Assembly (NCBI GenBank): GCA_948146395.1
Contig: OX411547.1
Location: forward strand, 56,039,566-56,103,565
Source: Fragum whitleyi
Taxonomy: Eukaryota > Mollusca > Bivalvia > Cardiida > Cardiidae
DNA length: 64,000 bases
Reading direction: 5' to 3'
A program made the position numbers and the translations under genes. The notes beneath the pieces are model-generated. The model was not told the DNA's origin and did not search any database. It saw only the letters and a program-made list of their open reading frames with translations. This document shows positions 42,453 to 51,803 of this stretch, piece after piece. Each line of letters starts with the position of its first letter. Within the stretch, counting starts at the first letter, position 1.

Positions 42453-42852
42453 GTAGCCGGGTTGAGTATAAGGGGTGTTTGTATTGCCTTTCCGTACAAG
42501 CTAGCTTTTCTAGCGACGTGGTAGAGCATTCGTTTTGGGATGTAGAGGTCCCAGGTTCGAATCCCGACGGAGTCGAATATTTATTTGCAGGTAACATTTG
42601 GCGCCCACCGGAAATAACCCACATGAGGTAGTGGTTATGTGATTAGGTAGTTGATGGTGTTGATTTGTGAAGATTCGTGGGAGAATCTTAATTGTCGAGG
42701 GGGTGTATGTAGCCGGGTTGAGTATAAGGGATGTTTGTACTGCCTTGCCGTACAAGCTAGCTTTTATAGCGACGTAGTAGAGCATTCGCTTTGGGATGTA
42801 GAGGTCCCAGGTTCGAATCCCGACGGAGTCGAATATTTATTTGCGGGTTACA
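42453..42852 (+). repeat. Two 145-bp direct repeats with a tRNA-like core
   Basis: GTAGCCGGGTTGAGTATAAG starts at 42453 and 42709 (256-bp period), and each copy runs through CCGTACAAGCTAGCTTTT, TAGCGACGTGGTAGAGCATT and a consensus B box GGTTCGAATCCCGACG to GAATATTTATTTGC. The copies differ at few positions. About 110 bp of unrelated sequence lies between. The acceptor arms do not close, so these are tRNA-derived repeats. Frames of 80-100 residues on both strands span them and are not genes. Confidence 0.85.
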
Positions 42853-42854
42853 CG

Positions 42855-43790
42855 TTTATGACTGATTTCGGGTGGTTGGGTTTTGAACGATAAGTGTTCC
42901 ATGAACGGAGCCATTTGCGTTTGATCTAGAACGGTTTTTAATCGAGGTTATTGCCAATTCGCGATGTTCTTAATTGCGAAGTTTCATTTACTGAAGAAAT
43001 GATCTTTGAAATGATCATCATTCGTTAAGAAATTTGTCAAATCGACCTGTATTCGGTCTTTGATCGAAGGTAATATAAATGCTGTTATATTTGGCTATAT
43101 TTAGTCCTTATCTCGAATATGAGATAATTTATTATATTTACCACTTCACTTCTTTGTCCGTTCATGGTTTATCGCGTTTATATATGATAGGATTATAGTT
43201 TGAATAAATACTGAAGATTTCAGGTATTTAAAACAAAGTGGGGAAGGTATTTCGAACATTAAAAAGTAAGTAAATATGTATTATTCAATGTCATTTTCTG
43301 TTTCTTTGTGAAAAAAGCAGTAGAATATAATGACACTTTTACAAAACAATACAAACAAAACCATAACATTTTAAAAATCAAAAATAGGTTTACAACAATT
43401 CAATCGCCGACGTTACATACCAAATTCAATCCTCGTTATTCATAGGAATGGCCTGTGTTAAAAAACTTCCACGAGGCCCCAAAACGTAAGATTTGGTGCA
43501 CATTTGATAAAAAATAAATCAAATATGTGACACATGACGTGAAAGAAGACGACCCAGAAATTCCGTAAAACAACTGCAGAGAAAATCAAAGTACTGAAAG
43601 TACTGTAAGCTAGAAAAGCATTGTTTTGTTGAGTAATCTTCAATTATAAAGATTAACATTATAAATAATCGAGGTCGTATTAAAGGGATGACTTAAAAAC
43701 CTGATTTTGAAGAAGTTCTCTATAATTCGAATACAGTTCATTCATTACGTCCAAATCAGTGCGCATAAAAGGAAGATTCTGATCAGACCT
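42855..43790. other. Intergenic, partial repeats
   Basis: A partial F5 end (ATGTGACACATGACGTGAAA, TTCCGTAAAACAACTGC) lies at about 43525-43575. The 61-residue minus-strand frame at 43458-43643 overlaps it. Nothing else supportable. Confidence 0.4.
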
Positions 43791-43792
43791 AG

Positions 43793-44165
43793 TACAGCTA
43801 GTTACATCGTGAAATTGACATTCGCCTCCATTCCAAACACTCACTCAAACCATTCAAAAACGCTCACCCCCTGTGAAAAATACATTATCAAAAACGTCAT
43901 TCAACATTAATTTGGACAGAGAAAAATCGCGATTTCACTGACATAATTCAAATTGTCAGCATCTATTAGGCTATTCAAGAAATATGAAGCTATCTAAAGA
44001 TCTTGTATGCATATTTTATTAAAGGTTCATCCTGAACAAAATTTGCGACTTTGGATTACATTCCATTAGTTTCACTCAAAACTCGCTTCACACACTCATT
44101 TAATTTCATTCCTAAATCATTCCAAAATCATTCACCTGGTCAATTTCACGATGTTGTTAATTGAA
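43793..44165 (+). mobile_element. F7 MITE-like element, full copy
   Basis: Starts GCTAGTTACATCGTGAAATT and ends CAATTTCACGATGTTGTTAA, a clear inverted repeat AACA(T)CGTGAAATTG. Inside: CCATTCCAAACACTCACTCA, AAAAATCGCGATTTCACTGA, TTGTATGCATATTTTATTAA, CACTCAAAACTCGCTTCACA. Best copy for defining the ends. Confidence 0.85.
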
Positions 44166-44169
44166 TTAC

Positions 44170-45640
44170 TTGACACATCTGGGAAATCTTCGGTTATGCG
44201 GATTGGACTTTTCGTGTAAAACGCAATTTCATTTTTAAATGTTTTCTTATGTATACAAAAGGACTTTAATTGTTTTAAATCGATCATATGGTAATTACTT
44301 TAAAAAAAACTAACCCGAATAGTACAGATATATATTTTTACGTGTTTTCAGAATAAATTCAACAAGACTCTTTCTTTTTATCCGATAAAACATTTGACAA
44401 AGTCTAATCCTCATGAAGATATTGAACTAGGAATCTAAACACAACGTTTCATTAGACCTCCTTTTCTCGTCCGTTCTATCCAATAGTCCTATTCTCCAAC
44501 AGGATCCATCTTTCTCATTTGAAAAAAATGGAGACCTAGTGTCATCACAATTGCTCGTTGAGTGAGAACAACGAAATTGATATCAATGCTTTTTTTGTGT
44601 ATTTATCGAGTCGTCTTCGGAGGATCATTTTTAAGCCCTGGGAACATATTTGTACTAAGTTTAAAAAAAAATGGGCTAGAGTTTAGGGCTATGGTAGGCT
44701 TACAACGGGATTGAAATTTGAACCCCTTTTCGCGTGTTTTCAAATGGAATATATAAATTTTCACAGGATTTATCTTAATGATATAAAAAACAATCTGACA
44801 AATGTAAAAAAGATCTAAAATTGTTACACCTATAGTGTTTTATAAAGCGACCACCTCTACAAAGCGATCGCGTTCATTAAGCGGAAATTATAACGAGCCA
44901 TTTTTTTTTTTTTTTTTTTTTAATGAAAAATCTTTTACGGGTGGGACGTTTTTGAACTAAAAATTTCAAAAAGCGATTCTTGATTTGTTCACTAGAATAT
45001 TCTAATTGATATGATTCGTGTGGCTTTAACAACATCAACAACTCCTAGTTTGAATTTAAAAAAAAAGTGTACGCAGAGTCCATTTTCTTTCGGGTTCGCG
45101 TAGAAGTGTTTCCCTTCGCAGATGATTCCTTCAAAATCAGATTCGTTTGCAATATATAGTTTATCACACGAGATTTACGTCTTATTTAATACCCTCAAAG
45201 ACATAAAAAAAAAACAGATTATGAAACAATCGCATGTGGTCCTTCGGAGAATTTACACAAGCTTTATTGTAAAAAAAAAGGCTGTATAAATATAGACAAT
45301 TACGTATTCACGATACATGCATGAACCAACAAAGGAAGTATTCAAAACTGGAGATAAAAGTCCAATTATATGTTATCTGACTCGATCCAATTCATGAGAT
45401 TTAATTTTGTTTTTAAAAGATTTGTGTATTGAAAATTGAATTGAATGTGTACATTGGTCAATATTAACCCTTGTCATACTGCACCCGAAATTTTCTTTGC
45501 TTTGGCATGAGGTAAAGACGAAGATCAGCCTACACATATTATATTTCGGAATAAATATTTACTCTCAATAATTGTATTTAATGTTTTCATCATGTTGGTT
45601 TTGATGCAGTTCTGGCAATGTTTTTAGTCAGCTTGACATG
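44170..45640. other. Intergenic, partial repeats
   Basis: A partial pogo-like end (AAGCGACCACCTCTACAAAG) at about 44835-44910, a T21 run at 44901-44921, and no gene. Confidence 0.45.
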
Positions 45641-45644
45641 AGTT

Positions 45645-45836
45645 GGGGTCAACTTATTTCTGGCCCGAATTCTTACCGGGTGTAGACTGGTCCCACTTTC
45701 AACTATCAGAATAGCCTATTCTAGGCTATTCTAATAGTCGATATGTGGGCCAGTCTAGAGCTGGTACTCCGCTGTCTAAGAAATACTTTGAAGAAGCGGG
45801 CACCAATACCCGCCCGGGGTCAGAAATAAGTTGGCC
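45645..45836. mobile_element. F8 palindromic MITE, copy 2
   Basis: GGGGTCAACTTATTTCTGGC faces GGTCAGAAATAAGTTGGCC; inner arms GGTGTAGACTGGTCCCAC face GTGGGCCAGTCTAGAGC around a tight ATAGCCTATTCTAGGCTAT hairpin. Only the terminal 16 bp are shared with 33964-34199, so the two are related by their ends. Confidence 0.8.
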
Positions 45837-45906
45837 AATTAATGATATCACCCACTCACGATCACAGTTTTCGGAGTCTGACCAGGATCGATACTTCATC
45901 CAGAAT

Positions 45907-46152
45907 CAGGGCCCAAGGTTATAAAACTTTTCTCAGGCTCAGGCTCAATTTTCTCAAATTTTAGATTAAAAAAAATGTATGAAAATAAAAGATAATATTG
46001 ATAAGTTGTTATATATAACAACTTATTAATATTATCTTTTATGTTTATACATTAAAATGAGTATTTAAACAGAATAATGGCCTTTCTCTCAAATTGAATT
46101 TTGAGAAAATTTTGAATTGAGCCTGAGAAAAGATTGATGACCTCGGGCCCTG
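45907..46152. mobile_element. Palindromic element with CAGGGCCC ends
   Basis: CAGGGCCCAAGGTTATAAAA faces GATGACCTCGGGCCCTG; CTTTTCTCAGGCTCAGGC faces TTGAGCCTGAGAAAAG; AAAGATAATATTGATAAGTT faces AACTTATTAATATTATCTTT around TATATA. Three nested pairings in 246 bp. The CAGGG end is hAT-like, but no 8-bp duplication is visible. Confidence 0.85.
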
Positions 46153-46154
46153 AA

Positions 46155-47205
46155 TGTCCTTTCATGTTGACGAGATACGCATTTTTGAAAAACCAACAAG
46201 ACAGCAAACATATATTACGATTTTAATATTGAAGTAAGTTCGTATATATGCTTTATTATTATCTAGCCTCCAGAATGTCTTTGACCCATGAGGAGATTAC
46301 AATAATTGTTACGATATTAACAAATGACTATGGCGGACAACATAAAATAATTTTACATTTCCATTGCATCTGTAATAAGTTTTGATAATGTATTAAATCA
46401 AGATATAACAAAATGAAAAATGAAATACTGATCCACATAGTAGAGTCTCAAGTTTGAGCAGAACTCGGGTTTGATTATCTCAGGTTTGAACCCCGCCTGC
46501 ACAAACTTGACTTAGAATTTACTTAAACCGCATGTTAACCTCTTTCATGCTGAGTTAAAATCATTGTGGCAGAGTTGCATTAACATCATAGTCCTGAACG
46601 CACTGGGTGTACTCATAGTAAGTCAGAATTTAAGAAAAAATATCAAAACTTTTCTAGCTTTAAAACAAAAATCAGCTTGTAAGGACTAATGAGCAGGCGG
46701 ATCTTTTGCTAAATCTCTTGCCAAAGCAGCCATATTCCGGAGTCAACATGAAAAGAGTCAAATCGAGATTGTTTAGACAAGTAATTTCAAGTGAGTGATC
46801 AAAGATCAATTCTACATTGAAAATGATAGGTGTTAACGGTTTCTCGAACCTCACTCTTTCTTGCGGAACTATAACTCGATGATAGTAAATTTTTTTGAAC
46901 AAACTATAGTGTGTAAATTTACCCCGAACTAATTTGAATTAGAAAGAAGGGCAAAATACTTTTCTTTTCTTTCAAGAAATAATCTAATGTAAGAATCTTG
47001 TTGATTCTACTGAGATTATGGTATTCTGATTGGCTGAAAATTTGTTTTAATTCCTCAATAAAAACAATTAAGAATAGGCACAAATTTGTAAGCTTGCACA
47101 AAAAGTAGTCCGATATGAAATTTGTTTCATTGTTGACAAATCGTTGTATTTTTGCTTCACAATATACAATAATAAGATATGAAGAGAGATCATTTGTTGA
47201 TTTCA
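46155..47205. other. Intergenic, no gene seen
   Basis: A tRNA-like relic at about 46435-46505 (TAGTAGAGTCTCAAG, CAGGTTTGAACCCCGCC). Minus-strand frames of 76 and 95 residues at 46672-47206 have no features and sit in AT-rich DNA. Confidence 0.4.
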
Positions 47206-47213
47206 TGGAAGTA

Positions 47214-47288
47214 TGAAACTAAAAACCTAATCACACTCGTGTATGAGTCCGCTTCGCGTATTCATACAGTGTGCTTAAGTTTTTAGGT
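47214..47288. mobile_element. F11 palindromic element, copy 1
   Basis: AAACTAAAAACCTAATCACA then CTCGTGTATGA faces TCATACAGTGTG then CTTAAGTTTTTAG around GTCCGCTTCGCGTAT. Related palindromes lie at about 58514-58585 and 63090-63230; all share a CGCTTCGCG/GCGAAGCGG-type centre. Confidence 0.75.
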
Positions 47289-47385
47289 ACATATCCAAAA
47301 GAAAGAATCAAATACCCTCTTTATCTCTTAGCACTTTACTGTTTAATCCCTGCTTTTTACGTGCCTGTGATTTTATGATTGAGAA

Positions 47386-47450
47386 AACATTGTGAAAAAA
47401 GAAGAAATTGCTTCTGACAAGCAATTTCTTCTTTTTCTTCACACTATTCT
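47386..47450. mobile_element. F1 hairpin element, copy 2
   Basis: AAAACATTGTGAAAAAAGAA, stem AAAAGAAGAAATTGCTT with AAGCAATTTCTTCTTTT across CTGAC, then CTTCACACTATT. Same as 1833-1902. Confidence 0.85.
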
Positions 47451-47454
47451 ACCC

Positions 47455-48515
47455 TACTGAATGGTTATTTTTCAAATTAAGACCACTTTATATTTTCGTC
47501 TGCAAAACCTTTGAATTTGGACAGGTCCAAAATTTTGTAAAACGGGAAAGGGTTAAATATAGGGTATTGTGGGGAAAATGAAATTATGTCTCGTTATAAA
47601 AACTTATAGCTCTAACTGCTTACCTACATGAAGCCCTTCTAAAATTTGACAACAAAGATCAACGTTGTAGAAGTTAACGCCCTAGTTTTGTTAATGAGTA
47701 TCATGCGACTGCATAACATGTACAATTTTAATTGAAAAACTTAATCAAACTGACATGGAGTGTAAAGTGACACGTTGTTTTACTAGTCGAAATGTATCTT
47801 CGAAAATGAGGTGAAATCTTGAAAAAAAAACTCCCTTATCTCTTGTAATTTGATGACATTGGGGAAAAACTACAAATATTTTAACTAATTTGAGACCGTT
47901 TAAATGGTACTGTACATAATGAATGTGTATATACACAAAATAGCTGCTTGCTCAAAACTTTGATTGTGATAACATGATTTTTTCAACCAGTGTAAATGAT
48001 AGATTTTTACAAAACTTTCGATAAGATCGTATTTAATTGTTGGAAATGCTATTCCTATTGAATTTCTAATGTCGAAATAATTATCCCTAAAAGCATATCA
48101 TGTAAACTCTCATATGCGGATACAGGAATGTGGCTGGGGTAGGGACGGGGTGAACAGACCCTATCTCAAATTTTGGCAAGTGTGCAGAAATAAAGACACA
48201 AAATTGGAAAAATTGAGGATTGGTTTGGTAAGTAGGCAAGCAAAAAGTTGTTGCTGTACTTAATCTGTAGTTACGAATTTTGCTCATCCTCGACCCCCTC
48301 CCCTTTTGGAGGAAAAAACCTGAATCCGCGCTTGTATTTGGACTAGGCCATCTGACCCCAGACTGCCGCTGTATCTCATAAAGCTTTAATGTCATCTGAA
48401 GCTATAAATGTATGAATGTATGTTTTTTGTAGACGTTAACATGTAACTAAATAATTACTGTAGTAGTCCACCTTCTGCCTTGACATTTGAACCCTTCAGA
48501 CTAACAGCCATTGAT
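47455..48515. other. Intergenic, no gene seen
   Basis: The minus-strand 102-residue frame at 48087-48395 has no domain features. No repeat structure noticed. Confidence 0.4.
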
Positions 48516-48519
48516 TGTT

Positions 48520-48740
48520 CGATGGTTTGAACGGGGTTTAACCGCTTTAACAATCTTTGAGTTAAATCGCGGCGGATTGAGCACCTTATAATGGATTCCT
48601 GGTATTTCTCACACCAATACTACCATAACATTCTTTTCTAGCCTCCAGCTGCTATCCCACATAGGTTTTATCAACTCATTGGTGGAAGACAAATAGTCGG
48701 AAAGGATGAGCGCCGCCGTCGGGGATAACGGCCATTGATA
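48520..48740 (-). mobile_element. tRNA-derived SINE, reverse orientation
   Basis: On the minus strand: CCCCGACGGCGGCGCTCATC at the end of the tRNA head, CCTTTCCGACTATTTGTCTT, CCACCAATGAGTTGATAAAA, GATAGCAGCTGGAGGCTAGA, ACCAGGAATCCATTATAAGG, TGCTCAATCCGCCGCGATTT and TTAAAGCGGTTAAACCCCGT. Body and 3' end are well kept; the 5' tRNA head is mostly lost. Confidence 0.8.
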
Positions 48741-48929
48741 TAAGGCTGTACGTGCATGATGGACATGCATTTGGCGACCGTTAATCTCACTGTGTATTCA
48801 AAATATTCTGCGATTGCGAACAGAGACTTTTAAAAGTCTATTTGGCGTGCAGTGAAGACTCTGGTCAGACTGTGCGAATGCACAGTCTGGTCTTAATCTT
48901 ATTGTTGCGGACATGTGTACGATTTTGGG

Positions 48930-49315
48930 ATGCTTTTAGAATGAAATTGAACGAGTGTGTGGAGAGAATTTTGAAAGAAATTGAAGGGAGGTAATACAAT
49001 ATCGCTAGTTTTGAAATAAGCGACATTTTTACCTCCTTTTGAAAATACGGTATTCGTACGTTTCTGTTTTTTGTGTCTCCATGGACCAATCAAACGCTTT
49101 AAAATTCACTTATAATAAAAAGCGCAATAGTTTAAACAACATGAATGAAATGTTCATCGTTTTTAACCATTTCGATGTGTTTATTAACAATGTTCGAGTG
49201 TTTTTGAGTGATTGGAGTGCGTGTTTTGAATGCATTGAATGGAAGGCTGATCGAGCGATTAAGAATGGTTTGGATCGAGATAAATGTCAATTTCACAATG
49301 TTACTTACATATGAC
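48930..49315 (-). mobile_element. F7 MITE-like element, reverse orientation
   Basis: GAATGAAATTGAACGAGTGT and GGAGGTAATACAATATCGCT at the left, TTTTGAGTGATTGGAGTGCG and AAATGTCAATTTCACAATGT at the right: the reverse complement of the F7 layout. The plus-strand 91-residue frame at 49039-49314 reads through it and is not a gene. Confidence 0.75.
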
Positions 49316-49334
49316 TTTGCTCATAATCATATTT

Positions 49335-49500
49335 TTCTACGCTTGCTGGTAGTCTTAGGGTCATGGGTTTGATCCCAGGCGTTCGCAAATATCATTTCCG
49401 ACATTTGTCTCCAACCGATGTGTCGATAAACGTTAACCTATGTGTGATACCAGCTGGAGACGAGGAAATCATGTCGTCGCGGTAATAGAAATACATTCAA
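49335..49500 (+). mobile_element. tRNA-derived SINE, 3'-truncated
   Basis: B-box-like GGGTTTGATCCCAGGCG, CATTTCCGACATTTGTCTCC, AACCGATGTGTCGATAAACG, GATACCAGCTGGAGACGAGG, then GGTAATAGAAATACATTC. It stops where the F3 element begins at 49507, so F3 may have inserted into its 3' part. Confidence 0.7.
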
Positions 49501-49506
49501 TAAATA

Positions 49507-49920
49507 GAGGCTATTGAATGAGTGGTCATGGAATACCTAATTTTGATAAACGAGTCATCTACAAACAGATAAAAACGAGGCTGCGCCGAGTTTTTATCTG
49601 TTAATAGATGACGAATTTAATAAATTCGGTATTTTATGAGCACAAATTTGATATTCTATTTATAATATGACCCGAATTTTGGTGATAAAACGAGAAAATT
49701 ACCATATTTATCGCTTCATGTTATTCCGCAAAACATACAACGCCGTTTGCGAAATGACGTCAGCATATCCATAATGACGTCATTTTCCTAACAAAAAATA
49801 TAACGTTGTTCTTCGTTCTCAGCTCATTTGCATAGTTATTCCACTAGTGTAATTACACTCGTGTAATATCAAAAATATTCAACGGGATTATTTCACTCCC
49901 GCGATGCATTATTATAGCGT
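49507..49920 (+). mobile_element. F3 MITE-like element, copy 2
   Basis: ATTGAATGAGTGGTCATGGA, the AACAGATAAAAACGAGGCTG hairpin, ATAATATGACCCGA, TGACGTCA at 49755-49762 and 49775-49782, GCTCATTTGCATAGTTATTC, CAACGGGATTATTTCACTCC. Same orientation as 16342-16740. Confidence 0.85.
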
Positions 49921-49929
49921 ATATTATTA

Positions 49930-50110
49930 TTAAAGGGGGAGGGGGGGGGGGGAAATAAACATCGCTAATTTTGTTCTTCCTGAGCAAAATAAGCGATGCT
50001 GGTTTACCTCCCTTGATTCAAAACTCGCCACACACACTCGTTCAATTTCTTTCCAAATTAATTCAAAATTCATTCACCTTGTCAATTTCACGTTGTTGTT
50101 AACTGTACCT
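49930..50110 (+). mobile_element. F7 fragment (3' half)
   Basis: A G-rich run (49935-49952) is followed by ACATCGCTAATTTTGTTCTT facing GAGCAAAATAAGCGATG, TACCTCCCTTGATTC, AAAACTCGCCACACACACTC, and GTCAATTTCACGTTGTTGTT. Left half absent. Confidence 0.75.
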
Positions 50111-50549
50111 TGGATTGGTGTATATGAGTATGTAAAGAGCAAATTTTTTTGGTGACTCTATTTTGTATGTATATCACAAATAATGCAAAAATAAGAATTC
50201 TGAAAAGTGGCTTGTTTTGAAACATGTGATGTTATTAAAATGTATATATCTATAAGTAAAGACCCTTGAATCTATAATGCAATACCCTAATGAGATAATA
50301 ATCTTGTTACCTACGACATGAATCTTGAGGCCATGTGACAGTTCGAGTGTATTTAAGAGACTGCATCAATTTGGATTTACAGAAATATGATAAGCACTGC
50401 TGGATTTAATGGATGATTGATCTAAGTTTGATTCACTTGTTTAAAAATGAATAATGATTACTTAAATGTCCATGCCACATAAACAACTGCGTGATAGCTT
50501 TAAAATTAAGTTTGGACTTATATGTGCCACCTTGTATTTGAAAATATAT

Positions 50550-50966
50550 AAGCTCTTATTAACAACTATGGAAATATTATGCATCTTATTAACATCTAAG
50601 GAAATGCGGTGCACATTAGTAACATCAGCGAAAATATGGTACACCTCATCAACATCTACGGAAAAACGTTGCATCTCATCAATATCTACGGAAATACGGA
50701 GCATATTAGTGTCATCAGCGGAAATATGGTACACCTTATTCACATCTAAGGAAAAACGGTGCATCTTATTAACATAATAGAAATATGGTGTACCTTACCA
50801 ATATCTACGGAAATATGGTGCACCTTATGGGCATCTTCAAAAATATGATGCACCTTATAAACATCGTCCGAAAAGTTGTGCACCTTATGAACCTCTATGG
50901 AAATATCGTGAATCAGGATATATCCTGATGCATGCACCTTATTTTCTAAGATGTTAATAAGAGCTA
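50550..50966. repeat. 30-bp minisatellite bounded by inverted repeats
   Basis: About 12 units of a 30-33-bp motif, ACATCTACGGAAATATGGTG then CACCTTATTA. AGCTCTTATTAACAACTATG opens the array at 50551 and its reverse complement, CTAAGATGTTAATAAGAGCT, closes it at 50965. Because the period is mostly 30, frames on both strands stay open (100 and 103 residues) and show 10-residue repeats; these are consequences of the period. It ends about 215 bp before the tetraspanin start codon. Confidence 0.85.
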
Positions 50967-51181
50967 TTTTTTTTTAAAAAGCAGTCATCGTATTCTTTCG
51001 TTTTATCAGTTTCAGGTTATTTTGTTCTTGAAGACGTGAATGTAATATATTACCAGAGATCAAGGAGCAGAAAGTGTTTTATTTGCCAAATAAGGAAGCC
51101 TTGTGCGAATCAATAGAAAATGTAATACCCGTTGTGCACGAGGAGTAATAAATCAATCAATCAAACTTCTACCAAACAAAA

Positions 51182-51682
51182 ATGGAGTGCTGCCAAAATT
51201 GTGGCAGAGTGATCCTTGTTTTGATCAACGGGCTTTTTTCTGTAAGTTCACTGTAGTATTTTAAACGATTTTAATATTTGCTCATTTCTCTATTTTTTCT
51301 TATGTTTGTGTGAGAGAAGAAGGGTATGTCAAGGCGAACCTGTCTATTAGTTTCACCAACATGACACCTCTGTCGAGGAGTTAGAATCCATTCTGTTTGA
51401 GGCTCTGGGTTGCATTTCCTACATAACCAAATGTGTGCAAAGTAACGACTCAGATCAGCCTGTCTGTCCACACAGTCTGATCAGAGCCATCACATTGCGT
51501 CCTAGAGATGGCTTCTAGTTCCTACAACAAAATTTTAAAAGCACTAGATCTATAATTTTAAACAGGTTGCTCGATTTCCTCGTTTCAAGCAAATTAATGT
51601 AAATACCACTCAAAAGCTTATATCAAATAAGGGGATGATGTAGATTTTGAACGAATTTCTCTCTATATATATTTTTATTATA

Positions 51683-51719
<37 letters not shown>

Positions 51720-51737
51720 ATTATTAATTATTATTAC

Positions 51738-51803
<66 letters not shown>

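Noticed and set aside
42322..42893. Frames of 80-100 residues on both strands
   Set aside because: They span the duplicated tRNA-like repeats; peptides repeat because the DNA does.
50462..50777. Two overlapping open frames of 100 and 103 residues on opposite strands
   Set aside because: Both arise from the 30-bp period of the minisatellite, which keeps any stop-free unit open; peptide repeats mirror the DNA repeats.
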